Shown here piece after piece: positions 54,339-63,606 of a stretch of DNA of 64,000 bases. The DNA is from Candidatus Kryptoniota bacterium. Its GTDB lineage: Bacteria; Bacteroidota; Ignavibacteria; Kryptoniales; Kryptoniaceae. Below the pieces are notes generated by a model that ran no database searches, was not told the DNA's origin, and saw nothing but the letters and a program-made list of their open reading frames with translations. The stretch lies in assembly GCA_938074445.1 (NCBI GenBank), contig CALJEK010000003.1, forward strand, positions 1 to 64,000, written 5' to 3'. A program made the translations under genes and the position numbers. Numbering within the stretch: the stretch's first letter is position 1; the number at the start of each line of letters is the position of its first letter.

Positions 54339-55510
54339 CTCACTCCCAATTCACTTTTTGAGTTTTTCCCATTATAAATTCCAAGAGCAAATATAAAGCT
54401 AACAGCCATAACCAACACGCCAAGAGCAAATGGTGCTCTTTGACCAAAATTTCCGTAAAGGAAACCACCCATCGACGGACCAAATACACGAGCCAAACTT
54501 GACAGCGATTGCCCCAACCCAAGTGTGATTCCTTGAGTTTCGGATTTCGCTTGCCTCGAGATTAAACTTAGCACAGTTGGCATTGTTATCCCGCTACCAA
54601 ATGTAAAAAAAGTCGTAAAGGTTAAAAATTCAAGGAAATGCCTCGAAAACATTATCCCAAATAAACCAAAGCACATCAAAAACGTTCCCACCACCAAAAC
54701 TTTCTCTTCCCTGAATCTCTTTGTAAATTTGCCAACGAGATAACCCTGCGTCATCACACCTATTATCCCAATATAGCCAAATAACAGTCCATTATGTGAA
54801 GCATCGAAACTAAACACATCTCTCGTAAAAAGAGGAAAAACAACATAGTTGATCGACACCCCAAAAGTTATAACAAAGAAGGTGAAATAAAGAAAAATTA
54901 AAACTTTACTTCGAACCACTCCTGAAATTCCCTGACCATAACTTAACTCGCGGGATTCAGACTTGCGTGAACGAGGTTCAGGTAGAAACTTCAATGCAAG
55001 AAAAAAATTTAAAAGCGAAAGCCCCGAAGCAAAGAATATTGGGATATTATAACCAAATTTGCTCAAAACCCCACCTATAAATGGTCCGACAACAAAACCT
55101 ATCCCAAAACCAGCTCCAACTATTCCCATCCCTTTCGCCCTTTCTTCAGGTGGGGTTATATCCGCGATATATGCTTGCGCAGTTGCTATATTCGCTCCCA
55201 TCAAACCAGCAAGCATCCTTGATAGGAACAAAAGCCAAAGCGAATTTGCCAACGCAAAAATTAAATAAGAAACAAACGAACCAAAAACACTCACAAGTAT
55301 GACAGGTCTTCTCCCAATTCTATCTGAAATCCTTCCCCATATCGGATTAAAGATAAATTGCATAAATGAAAACGAAGACACGAGCAAACCGATTTGATAC
55401 GATTTCGCCCCGAAATTAAGCGCATAAAAAGGTAAAAGCGGAATTACAATCCCAAACCCTATCAAATCTATCAAAACAGTCAAAAAAATAACACCAAGTC
55501 GACCTCGCAT
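54332..55510 (-). CDS. MFS transporter (drug-efflux type)
   Basis: The 392-residue, 12-helix transporter has VLIDLIGFGIVIPLLPFYA, GRISDRIGRRPVILVSV (the MFS loop motif GxxxDRxGRR), the motif-C region GFGIGFVVGPFIGGVLSKFG and a central loop before helix 7. Similar to TetA-like antiporters; substrate unknown. Confidence 0.9.
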   Translation of the reverse strand: MRGRLGVIFLTVLIDLIGFGIVIPLLPFYALNFGAKSYQIGLLVSSFSFMQFIFNPIWGRISDRIGRRPVILVSVFGSFVSYLIFALANSLWLLFLSRMLAGLMGANIATAQAYIADITPPEERAKGMGIVGAGFGIGFVVGPFIGGVLSKFGYNIPIFFASGLSLLNFFLALKFLPEPRSRKSESRELSYGQGISGVVRSKVLIFLYFTFFVITFGVSINYVVFPLFTRDVFSFDASHNGLLFGYIGIIGVMTQGYLVGKFTKRFREEKVLVVGTFLMCFGLFGIMFSRHFLEFLTFTTFFTFGSGITMPTVLSLISRQAKSETQGITLGLGQSLSSLARVFGPSMGGFLYGNFGQRAPFALGVLVMAVSFIFALGIYNGKNSKSELGVRC

Positions 55511-55535
55511 TAAGTCAATTTGCTTTGTTTTTAAA

Positions 55536-55564
55536 AATTTAAAAACAAACGACCGCTATTCCAA
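55536..55564 (-). promoter_or_regulatory. Promoter of the MFS-hydrolase-purE operon
   Basis: Reverse-strand TTGGAA (55559-55564), 17-base spacer, TAAATT (55536-55541). Start near 55529, about 19 bases before the MFS start codon. Confidence 0.48.
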
Positions 55565-55575
55565 ATTTTGAACTT

Positions 55576-55603
55576 TTGCAATTTCTCATCTTTTTGATAA
55601 ATT
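55576..55603 (+). promoter_or_regulatory. Putative promoter of the DUF309-MBL pair
   Basis: TTGCAA (55576-55581), 16-base spacer, TAAATT (55598-55603). Divergent from the MFS promoter a few bases away. Confidence 0.4.
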
Positions 55604-55638
55604 TTAACAAAACTGTCGAAACAGGAGCAAAATATTTT

Positions 55639-56028
55639 ATGACGATAGATAAACTTGAAAAAGCAATCAAAGAGTTTAACGACGCCTCCTTCTTTGAGTG
55701 TCACGATACGCTTGAGGAAATGTGGAATGAAGAACGAAACCCCGAAATTAAAAAATTCTATCATGGATTAATTCATATAGCGGTTGGATTTTATCATCTT
55801 ACAAATTTAAATTTTCGTGGCGCGACAAGCCAACTCAAAAAAGCAATTTTTAAACTCAACAACTACCCCGAAACCTATATGAATATAAAACTTTCCGAAC
55901 TTCTATCGGAAGTGAAACTATGGCTCGAGAAGATAGAAAATCCCCCACTTGAAAAAAACGAAAATTTCAACTTTGAAAATTTACCAAAAATAAAACTCGC
56001 AGATGAAAATGAAAATTGGCAAATATGA
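55639..56028 (+). CDS. DUF309 family protein
   Basis: About 129 residues, matching the DUF309 helical fold: FNDASFFECHDTLEEMWNEER (the conserved FfEcHe.lE..W), then FYHGLIHIAVGFYHL and the paired helix with ARG-like GATSQLKKAIFKL. DUF309 proteins have no known activity. A longer frame from 55576 has no SD and would cover the promoter. It overlaps the MBL gene by 26 bases. Confidence 0.84.
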   Translation: MTIDKLEKAIKEFNDASFFECHDTLEEMWNEERNPEIKKFYHGLIHIAVGFYHLTNLNFRGATSQLKKAIFKLNNYPETYMNIKLSELLSEVKLWLEKIENPPLEKNENFNFENLPKIKLADENENWQI

Positions 56029-56869
56029 AATTTATGCCATCGAAACGGGTCGCTTCAAGCTCGATGGTGGTGCGATGTTTGGAATCGTCCCTAAAACAAT
56101 ATGGGAAAAGTTAAACCCAAGCGATGAAAAAAATAGAATTGAACTCGCCTTGAGAACGCTTTTGATCATCGGTAATGATAAACGAATCCTCGTCGACACT
56201 GGCATAGGGAAAAAATGGGAAGAAAAATACACCGAAATTTACGGCATCGATCACACAAAATATACCCTTGAAGATTCACTCGCAAAAATTGGCTTAAAAA
56301 CAGATGATATAACCGATGTAATACTAACCCACCTGCATTTTGACCACGCTGGCGGTGCGACAATGATTGATTCAGACGGGATCATAAAACCAACATTTAA
56401 AAACGCAACTTATTATGTCCAAAAACGTAACCTCGAACTTGCTATGAACCCAAACGAAAAAGATAGAGCAAGCTACCTCCCAGAAAATTTTTTGCCACTA
56501 ATTGAATTTAACCAACTTGAAATAATTGAAGGAGAATTTGAAATTTTTGATGGAATTGAGATTATAACTTCCGATGGTCACACTTTCGGTCAACAACTTG
56601 TTAAAGTTTCAGACGGAGAAAAAACAATTGTTTATTGTGGCGACTTAATTCCAACCTCATCTCATATCCCAATACCTTATGTCATGGCTTATGATTTACA
56701 ACCTCTCATAACGATGGAAGAAAAGAAAAAACTTTTGAAGAGAGCAGTCGATGAAAATTGGATCTTGTTCTTTGAGCATGACCCTTACACAGATTGCGCC
56801 ACAGTAAAACAAGGGAAAAAATATGTTGAGGTCAACGAAAGATTTAATATTTCAGATTTCACTTTCTAA
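56003..56869 (+). CDS. MBL-fold metallo-hydrolase
   Basis: The 288-residue protein has ILVDTGIG, the metal motif THLHFDHAGG (HxHxDH), SDGHTFGQQ, VYCGDLIP and FFEHDP. These resemble quorum-quenching lactonase-like MBL proteins, but the substrate is unknown. The start may be at M3; both ATGs are within the DUF309 gene. Confidence 0.88.
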   Translation: MKMKIGKYEIYAIETGRFKLDGGAMFGIVPKTIWEKLNPSDEKNRIELALRTLLIIGNDKRILVDTGIGKKWEEKYTEIYGIDHTKYTLEDSLAKIGLKTDDITDVILTHLHFDHAGGATMIDSDGIIKPTFKNATYYVQKRNLELAMNPNEKDRASYLPENFLPLIEFNQLEIIEGEFEIFDGIEIITSDGHTFGQQLVKVSDGEKTIVYCGDLIPTSSHIPIPYVMAYDLQPLITMEEKKKLLKRAVDENWILFFEHDPYTDCATVKQGKKYVEVNERFNISDFTF

Positions 56870-56884
56870 TCCGCACTTTAAAAC

Positions 56885-57532
56885 CTATATACCAGAGACA
56901 AGTATAAAAACTCCGGTAAGGGCAATTACGAACCCAGCAATTGCATGTGAATATCTTTCAAGACTTTCAAGCCTAACAAAACGAATTCCAAGATAACCGA
57001 TCAACGCCTGCCCGATCATCATAATCCAAGTCACAACGCTGAAAACTATCATTACCCCGAGAATTCCGGCAAGTTTAAATTTAAGCGAAATAAAGAAGAG
57101 CGGAATTAAAGGTTCACAAGGACCAAGAACGAAAATTGCAAACAATGTCCAAACAGTGACAACTTTTTTATTCAAAATCTTTTCATCGACTATCTCATGT
57201 CTATGTGGATGTTTCGCATGTTTCAAACCCCAAACCGCATAAGCTACCCCAAAACCAATTAAAAGCCATAAACCAACTTCTCCGCGCAACGCTTCAAACC
57301 CCTCGAGCTTGCTTAACTCCATACCGATAAACAAACCAAAAAGCCCAAGCAAAATTGACGAACCAACATGCCCAATGCCAGCTATAAATGTTACGAAAAT
57401 CAATTTTTTTACTGACCATTTCTGCGCCCGTCCTATCATTATAAATGGAAGCCAATGGTCGGGAGCAAGCGCATGAAGGAATGCTATTGATGCTGTGCTT
57501 ACCATAAGAGTTAAAAAGGAAGCGTCATACAT
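56885..57532 (-). CDS. NicO/UreH-like metal or sulfite transporter
   Basis: The 215-residue protein has about six helices, with HALAPDHWLPF (HxxxxDH) in helix 1, a His-rich loop (KHAKHPHRHE) and LGPCEPLIPLF. These fit NicO/RcnA- and UreH-type nickel/cobalt transporters of the LysE/CcdA-like superfamily. Follows the ABC permease gene by 13 bases. Confidence 0.74.
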   Translation of the reverse strand: MYDASFLTLMVSTASIAFLHALAPDHWLPFIMIGRAQKWSVKKLIFVTFIAGIGHVGSSILLGLFGLFIGMELSKLEGFEALRGEVGLWLLIGFGVAYAVWGLKHAKHPHRHEIVDEKILNKKVVTVWTLFAIFVLGPCEPLIPLFFISLKFKLAGILGVMIVFSVVTWIMMIGQALIGYLGIRFVRLESLERYSHAIAGFVIALTGVFILVSGI

Positions 57533-57545
57533 TTGAATAATCCCC

Positions 57546-58802
57546 CTATTTTGTTTGTATCCAAGAAATTAACTCCTTAAAACTTGGAAATTTCCCATAA
57601 CTTAAAATTGCAATTCTGAAAATTCTTCCAGCGACCCAAATCATCCCCAAAACCGATAAAGCAAGTATAAATGTTGTCCCTAAGATTTCCCAAAGTGAAG
57701 GCATCTTTATTGGAATTCGTGCAACCATGAATGAAGGAGTAAAGATCGGGATGAAGGATAAAATTTTTATCAGCGGTAAATCTGGATTTTGCATAATTAA
57801 AAAAGCGAAAGCAATTGGCAAAACCATCAAAATGCTTACATACCCTGCGATTTGCTGAGCCTCATACTCCGAATTTACAGGAGCCCCAACTGCAACAAAA
57901 ACAGCAGAATAAAAAAGATAACCAAGCATAAAATAAACCAGAGAAATCAGCAACACTTCAAGATTTATTGACGTAAGGGCATATCCAGAAATGAAATAAA
58001 ATCCCATCAAAGCCCATACAAACATTTGAGTTAACCCAACCATACCAAGCCCGATTATCTTTCCAGCCATAAGTTGATTTGCAGTACACGATGAGAGGAG
58101 AAGTTCAACAACTCGATTTGACTTTTCCTCAACAACGCTTCTTATCAACATTTGACCACCCGTCAAAACAAGTATCATCAACGCAAAAATAAAAATGTAA
58201 GAACTAAAAAATATACCCAAAAAGTCAGCCTTTTCTTCTTCCCCTCTCTTTGAAATTTTTATAGTTGTATACTTCACAGTTTTTATTATTTGTGAAACTT
58301 TATCTCTTCCAACGCCATGTTTTTCAAGATTTGCCCCAACGAGGATCTCCTGCAAAACACTTCTGAACCTTTCAAGGTCCTTCAAATTCCCAACATTTTG
58401 AGCGATATATTGAAAACTTAAAGTATCCTCACCGAAGTTCTTTGGTATAATTAGATATCCTTCAATTTTACCATTCACAACTAACTGGTTTGCGTGTTTT
58501 TTAATTTCATTAATATCGTTGCTTGATGTAGGTGTAGTTATTTTAACAATAACATAACTTTGTCTACCATCCGGAAGTTTAAACTCTTTCGAAACTTTTT
58601 CATTAAAAGCATCGAAAACCCACCCAGATAAATCGGCAACCCCAATTACCTTCTGCCCAGCTTCGACTTTTTCAATTAAAATGGTCGGAAGGATCGAAAA
58701 GCCGAGTATAAAAATTGGCATTAAAACCAGCGAAATTAAAAATACTTTTGTTCTAACCTTCGTTATATACTCCCACCAAGCGATAGAGAAAATTTTCTTC
58801 AT
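57546..58802 (-). CDS. NatB-like ABC-2 permease without adjacent ATPase
   Basis: About 418 residues: an N-terminal helix, an extracytoplasmic domain of about 160 residues and five or six C-terminal helices with SVVEEKSNRVVELLLSSCTANQLMAGKIIG, characteristic of NatB-type exporters. The ATG at 58802 has AGGAG upstream. The ATPase that must power it is not in the neighbourhood; no other subunit is visible. Confidence 0.84.
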   Translation of the reverse strand: MKKIFSIAWWEYITKVRTKVFLISLVLMPIFILGFSILPTILIEKVEAGQKVIGVADLSGWVFDAFNEKVSKEFKLPDGRQSYVIVKITTPTSSNDINEIKKHANQLVVNGKIEGYLIIPKNFGEDTLSFQYIAQNVGNLKDLERFRSVLQEILVGANLEKHGVGRDKVSQIIKTVKYTTIKISKRGEEEKADFLGIFFSSYIFIFALMILVLTGGQMLIRSVVEEKSNRVVELLLSSCTANQLMAGKIIGLGMVGLTQMFVWALMGFYFISGYALTSINLEVLLISLVYFMLGYLFYSAVFVAVGAPVNSEYEAQQIAGYVSILMVLPIAFAFLIMQNPDLPLIKILSFIPIFTPSFMVARIPIKMPSLWEILGTTFILALSVLGMIWVAGRIFRIAILSYGKFPSFKELISWIQTK

Positions 58803-58883
58803 AAAACTCCTAAACATTTTTTAAATTTATATGTCTTGCCAACAGATGATTTTTATTTTTAACCTTACCATCTGTAAAACATA

Positions 58884-59441
58884 CTACCTCAACCTCTTTA
58901 ATACAGCTTTTTGAATTACAGAAAAGCGGTCCTTAACACCAAAATCTCTATATAGACTTTCTGTCAATGAACCTTCTGGATAATTTGTTTTTTCCTGTAT
59001 CGCTATAAGCTCTGTGACGACAAGCAAAAACTCAACCGTAAATTCTCCAACTTTATCCAATTCTTTAAACGGCTCAACGTGCTCTGGTCTAAAAAACTGA
59101 AGATTAGAAGGAAATGAATCTATAGGATTAACCGATTTTATCATTTCTAGAATATGCTCTTTTAACTTCAATGCTAATGAAGGATTATAAGCATACTTGA
59201 CATACATCTCTACAATCAAGTGAACATGCTTAGGGGTGCGTTCCCGTTTATTTGGTTCTTTAAATCTTACGATGAAATCATATGGTGATTCAGGTTTTTT
59301 GCCGGGATAAACTCTAATTTGAACATTTGTTTTCGTTGTATAAATAATATCATCCGTCTGTATTCTCTTAGCTTTCCATATTTTGTAAGAAGATTCCAAA
59401 TAATAATAAATTGCCTTTAACCAACCAAAAAGTTTCTTCAC
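58884..59441 (-). CDS. Unknown protein paired with DNA methyltransferase
   Basis: I do not recognise this 185-residue protein. It is basic at the N-terminus (MKKLFGWLKAIYYYLESSYKIWKAKR) and mostly soluble, with a strand-rich middle (VQIRVYPGKKPESPYDFIVRFKEP) and helical C-terminus. No PD-(D/E)XK, HNH or GIY-YIG motif is clear. The ATGA overlap with the methyltransferase suggests a restriction or modification partner. Possible alternatives are an antitoxin-like or specificity protein. Confidence 0.55.
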   Translation of the reverse strand: MKKLFGWLKAIYYYLESSYKIWKAKRIQTDDIIYTTKTNVQIRVYPGKKPESPYDFIVRFKEPNKRERTPKHVHLIVEMYVKYAYNPSLALKLKEHILEMIKSVNPIDSFPSNLQFFRPEHVEPFKELDKVGEFTVEFLLVVTELIAIQEKTNYPEGSLTESLYRDFGVKDRFSVIQKAVLKRLR

Positions 59442-60997
59442 TTCTTCACCTCATATATGAGGAGATATAAGTGCACTATTTCAAGTTGCTCTCTTGAGAT
59501 TTTAGAGGACGGATTTATTCTATCCTTTGTGACAACTACAATTTCCTTTAACCACAAATTCTCATGTTTCAATTCATCTACTAACCTTTTAGCGAGAGGC
59601 TCTACATATCCATTTACTCTCACATCTTGTGTTTGGATTACAATAAAACCACCTTTGTCTATGTTGGAAAGCTCTTGATTTACAATTTGTCGTATTTCTT
59701 TTAAATAATACTCAATATATGAGTAAGAAGGCTTACTGCTCAAAAATGGAGATTTAATAAAGAGTAATCCATAGTTTTTGAGGCTGTTTTCTTTTGCAAA
59801 TTTTATCTCCCCTTTTGAGTGGGATACAAAAGTTATAACAGAATAATCTTTTCCGTTTGAGTATCTGTCAATTACATTCTTATTTATGCATTCATCAAAA
59901 TTTTTCTCTGGCAAGACCCATACCGTTGTGGTTTCAAGATTTTTTAATTTTTCTCTCGACACGGGCTTTTCTAACATGGGAAGTAATAAGCCATAAGGTT
60001 CCTCTTTTTCGCTTATATTTATCAAATAAGTAGGCGTTTCAGGTTTTTCAAAAATTGGCAAATATTCATGGGCTAACAAAAGAAAATTATGTTTTATACT
60101 CTTTTCATACCAAATACCCGTTGTTCTACAGTTATGTTGTCGCTTAATGACAAGCTCTCTCAATTTAAAACCAGCATCCAAATAAACATTTATAAGTTCA
60201 AACCCTAAGGGAACTACATGTTTTTCCCTTCTTATATCTCCTATTAGGATAGCACATTTTTTCCCTGGTTTTAGTACTCTAAAACTCTCCTTCGCAACCT
60301 TAGCCATTTCCTTTAAGAATTCTTCTACATCAAGGTGTGATAAATCGCCCTCCTTAGAATCAGTATAATGAATTATGTTTGCATAAGGGGGATGGGCACA
60401 AATTAAATCTACCGAATTATCTTGTAGAAAAGATAGATCCCTTGCATCACCAACCAACACTTGTGGTTCATAAATTTCAAGGGAAGTTTCTCCATCAGCG
60501 AATGTTAATTGCTGTGCTTCTATAGTAAAATTTAAATTCTTTTTTGCTAATTCAATGGCTTTATCATTAATATCAAGGGCGATGCACTTTCTTCCTAAGA
60601 TTTTACATTCAACAGCGGTTGTTCCAGACCCACAAAAATAATCTAAAACCAATTCACCCGGTTTTGAGTATTTAAGAATAATATTCCTTGGTATGTAAGG
60701 AGACCAATTGCCTCTATATTCACCACTATGCGTTGCCCAATTACCTCGTTGTTTAAAACTCCAAACAGTAGTCTGTTCCTCTCTGAAATTCTTTGGATGA
60801 AGAGTTTTTATTTTTCTTGAGGTTTTCAAAGAACTGACATTAATACCTTGGGACTTAGTTATTATTTTTTCAATATATTTCAACGAAACCCCATATTTTT
60901 GACCAATTTCTACATCTGGAGTTCCTTTTGCTTTTTCCCGTAAAATTGCTTCCTGTAGCTCCTTTTCTACTTTGAACTTTATCATTTGGTTAGTCAT
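59438..60997 (-). CDS. DNA methyltransferase with HTH N-terminus, HPPY type
   Basis: The 519-residue protein starts with a helix-turn-helix-like stretch (ILREKAKGTPDVEIGQKYGVSLKYIEKII, residues 18-46). Motif I is DYFCGSGTTAVECKILGRK near 119-137, and motif IV is AHPPYANIIHYTDS at 201, the reverse order of the methyltransferase at 30346-31497. The C-terminal third contains IDKGGFIVIQTQDVRVNGYV and other segments like a degenerate second methylase half. Base specificity is open; HPPY resembles DPPY/SPPY. The start follows an AT-rich leader without SD. Confidence 0.82.
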   Translation of the reverse strand: MTNQMIKFKVEKELQEAILREKAKGTPDVEIGQKYGVSLKYIEKIITKSQGINVSSLKTSRKIKTLHPKNFREEQTTVWSFKQRGNWATHSGEYRGNWSPYIPRNIILKYSKPGELVLDYFCGSGTTAVECKILGRKCIALDINDKAIELAKKNLNFTIEAQQLTFADGETSLEIYEPQVLVGDARDLSFLQDNSVDLICAHPPYANIIHYTDSKEGDLSHLDVEEFLKEMAKVAKESFRVLKPGKKCAILIGDIRREKHVVPLGFELINVYLDAGFKLRELVIKRQHNCRTTGIWYEKSIKHNFLLLAHEYLPIFEKPETPTYLINISEKEEPYGLLLPMLEKPVSREKLKNLETTTVWVLPEKNFDECINKNVIDRYSNGKDYSVITFVSHSKGEIKFAKENSLKNYGLLFIKSPFLSSKPSYSYIEYYLKEIRQIVNQELSNIDKGGFIVIQTQDVRVNGYVEPLAKRLVDELKHENLWLKEIVVVTKDRINPSSKISREQLEIVHLYLLIYEVKK

Positions 60998-61026
60998 TGT
61001 GCTCTGTATTTCGAAAAGTTCAAAAA

Positions 61027-61055
61027 ATTATAAACAATTTTTATAAAAAATTCAA
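61027..61055 (-). promoter_or_regulatory. Promoter of the second methyltransferase unit
   Basis: Reverse-strand TTGAAT (61050-61055), 17-base spacer and a perfect TATAAT (61027-61032). Start near 61020. Confidence 0.7.
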
Positions 61056-61112
61056 ACCATTCTGAACAACTTAGAAACTTCCGTGCTTCAGTAAATTTGA
61101 GCCTCTACATTT

Positions 61113-61160
61113 AAAAATAAAAAAGGCGAACTATCTCGCCTGATGAGATAATTCGCCTTT
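61113..61160 (-). terminator. Strong intrinsic terminator of lon
   Basis: AAAGGCGAA and TATCTC (61122-61137) pair with GAGATA and TTCGCCTTT (61145-61160), 15 pairs with one mismatch. On the reverse strand a run TTTTTTATTTTT follows. Confidence 0.85.
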
Positions 61161-61193
61161 GAAAAATTTACCCAAGTTTAAAGTTTGCAATTA

Positions 61194-63572
61194 TCAATTA
61201 ACCTGTTCAACTTCTTCAGCAACTTCTTTTCTCACAGCGATCTCAATAACTTCATCCATCTCCTTTACAAAGTAAAACTCCATCTCATTTCTAACTTGTT
61301 CAGGGATCTCTTCAATATCAGCTTTATTTTTCTCCGGCAATATCACTTTTTTAATCCCAGCTCTATGCGCTGCGAGAACTTTCTCCTTTATTCCACCGAC
61401 AGGTAAAACAGCACCTCGCAATGTAATTTCACCTGTCATCGCAATATCATTACATACCACCCTACCTTTCAACAAAGAATAAAGAGCCGTTAATATTGTA
61501 ACTCCAGCCGAAGGTCCATCCTTTGGAATCGCTCCGGCTGGGACATGTATGTGAATATCATATTTCCCTCTGAATTCAGGGTCTATGCCGAACTCCTCAG
61601 CCTTTGATGCAATGTAGCTCAACGCTATGTGTGCCGATTCCTTCATAACATCGCCAAGTTGACCCGTGAGATGGAGCGCCCCTTTGCCGTTCATCTTTGT
61701 CGCTTCAACAAATAAGATTTCTCCACCAACCGGCGTCCATGCGAGACCCATAGCAATACCAGGCTTGTTAATTCTCTCAGCAGCCTCGTGATAATACTTC
61801 GGCTGTCCAAGATACTTTGAAACCACATCTTCAGTTATAGTTGTTGGTTCAGTTTTACCCATAGCAACATCTTTCGCAACCCCACGGCATATGTCTGCTA
61901 TTCTCCTCTCAAGGTTTCTAACACCAGCTTCTCTTGTATATGAGTTGATTATTTTTCTAAGTGCGGAATCCTCAAATTTTATCATATCCTCAGTCAGCCC
62001 ATGCGCTTTTATCTGCTTCGGGACAAGAAAATATTTTGCTATGTTTAACTTTTCCTCTTCTATGTAACTTGGTATCTCAATTATTTCCATTCTATCCCTC
62101 AAAGCTGGCGGAATCGGTTCAATCATATTCGCAGTCGCTATAAACATGACCTTTGAAAGGTCGAATGGAACTTCAATATAGTGATCACTAAACGAATGAT
62201 TTTGCTCTGGATCGAGGACTTCAAGCAAAGCAGCTGCCGGATCACCGCGGAAATCAGCACCAATTTTATCGACCTCATCAAGCATGAAGACAGGATTGTT
62301 TGAACCAGCCTTTCTAATTCCCTGAATTATTCTCCCCGGCAAAGCACCGATGTAAGTTCTTCTATGCCCTCTTATCTCAGCCTCATCGTGAACCCCACCG
62401 AGCGAAATTCTAACAAATTTTCTTCCCAAGGCTTCGGCAATTGACCTCCCAAGTGATGTTTTCCCAACCCCTGGCGGTCCAACAAAGCAAAGTATCGGAC
62501 CGCGCATATCATTCTTTAACTTGCGAACCGCAAGATACTCAAGGATTCTCTTTTTAACCTTTTCAAGCCCGTAGTGATCCCTTTCCAATATTTCCTCGGC
62601 TTTCTTTATGTCGAGATTATCTTCCGTTGAGATGCTCCATGGCAATTCTATTAGCCAATCCAGATAAGTTCTCGCAACTGTATATTCAGCGGAAGATGGA
62701 TGCATTCGGGATAACCTTTCAAGCTCCTTCAACGCAACCTTACGAGCTTCTTCAGGCATATTTGCTTTTTCGATTTTCTCCCTCAATTCCCTGATCTCCG
62801 CCCCTTCCTCATCCTCGCCAAGTTCCCGCTTTATCGCTTTTAATTGCTCTCTCAGGAAATACTCACGCTGATTCCTCGTGATCTCATCTTGAACCTCAGC
62901 TTGAATTTTATTCCCAAGCTCGAGCCGTTGTGCATGCCGATTTAAAATGAAATGACATTTTTTCAAACGATCCTTTATGTTAACTTGTTCAAGAATTTCC
63001 TGCTTTTCAGCCACAGAAACATTTAAAATCGACCCAACAATATCTGGAAGCGCATATATATCATCGGTACCGCTTACCATATTTGCTTGTTCAGGTGTTA
63101 AGTCCGGAGAAAGTTCGACAACCCTCTTAAAGACATTTTTAATCGCGACTGAAAGAGCTTCAGCTTCAATATCTATCTCACCTTCATCATCAACCTGCTG
63201 AACTATTCCCCTTAAATACGGCTCCTGCTGAATAAACGATAAAATTTTAGCTCGATGCAAACCCTGAACAAACACGCTCTTTGAACCATCTGGCAAGTTA
63301 TAAACCTTAAGTATCTTTGCAACTGTCCCAAAATGATAAACATCGTTTGGAGTTGGCTTCTCTATCTGCGGTTCCTTTTGTGCAACGATTAAAACTAACT
63401 CCCCTGCCTTATTAGCATCCTCTATCAGCTTTATAGTGCTTTCCCTTCCAACAGAAAGAGGCATAAATTGTTTCGGGAAAAATACCGAATTCCTCAACGG
63501 CAAAACAGACATCGCCTCAGGAATATGTATATGCTGTTCAGGACCCTTAACAACTCTGCTTTCTTCTCCCAT
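61194..63572 (-). CDS. lon: ATP-dependent Lon protease (LonA)
   Basis: The 792-residue protease has the N-terminal LAN domain (VLPLRNSVFFPKQFMPLSVGR), coiled-coil, Walker A GPPGVGKT, Walker B region PVFMLDEVDK, and protease domain with the catalytic serine in PKDGPSAGVTI near residue 685 and the lysine in PVGGIKEKVLAAHRAG. It degrades misfolded and regulatory proteins in the cytosol. Full length. Starts 34 bases after the ferritin-like gene. Confidence 0.97.
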   Translation of the reverse strand: MGEESRVVKGPEQHIHIPEAMSVLPLRNSVFFPKQFMPLSVGRESTIKLIEDANKAGELVLIVAQKEPQIEKPTPNDVYHFGTVAKILKVYNLPDGSKSVFVQGLHRAKILSFIQQEPYLRGIVQQVDDEGEIDIEAEALSVAIKNVFKRVVELSPDLTPEQANMVSGTDDIYALPDIVGSILNVSVAEKQEILEQVNIKDRLKKCHFILNRHAQRLELGNKIQAEVQDEITRNQREYFLREQLKAIKRELGEDEEGAEIRELREKIEKANMPEEARKVALKELERLSRMHPSSAEYTVARTYLDWLIELPWSISTEDNLDIKKAEEILERDHYGLEKVKKRILEYLAVRKLKNDMRGPILCFVGPPGVGKTSLGRSIAEALGRKFVRISLGGVHDEAEIRGHRRTYIGALPGRIIQGIRKAGSNNPVFMLDEVDKIGADFRGDPAAALLEVLDPEQNHSFSDHYIEVPFDLSKVMFIATANMIEPIPPALRDRMEIIEIPSYIEEEKLNIAKYFLVPKQIKAHGLTEDMIKFEDSALRKIINSYTREAGVRNLERRIADICRGVAKDVAMGKTEPTTITEDVVSKYLGQPKYYHEAAERINKPGIAMGLAWTPVGGEILFVEATKMNGKGALHLTGQLGDVMKESAHIALSYIASKAEEFGIDPEFRGKYDIHIHVPAGAIPKDGPSAGVTILTALYSLLKGRVVCNDIAMTGEITLRGAVLPVGGIKEKVLAAHRAGIKKVILPEKNKADIEEIPEQVRNEMEFYFVKEMDEVIEIAVRKEVAEEVEQVN

Positions 63573-63606
63573 GTTTTTATCTCTCTTTGTTTTAATTGTT
63601 TAAAAA

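Noticed and set aside
55531-55764. 77-residue reverse frame upstream of the MFS gene
   Set aside because: It is antisense to the DUF309 gene and covers two promoters.
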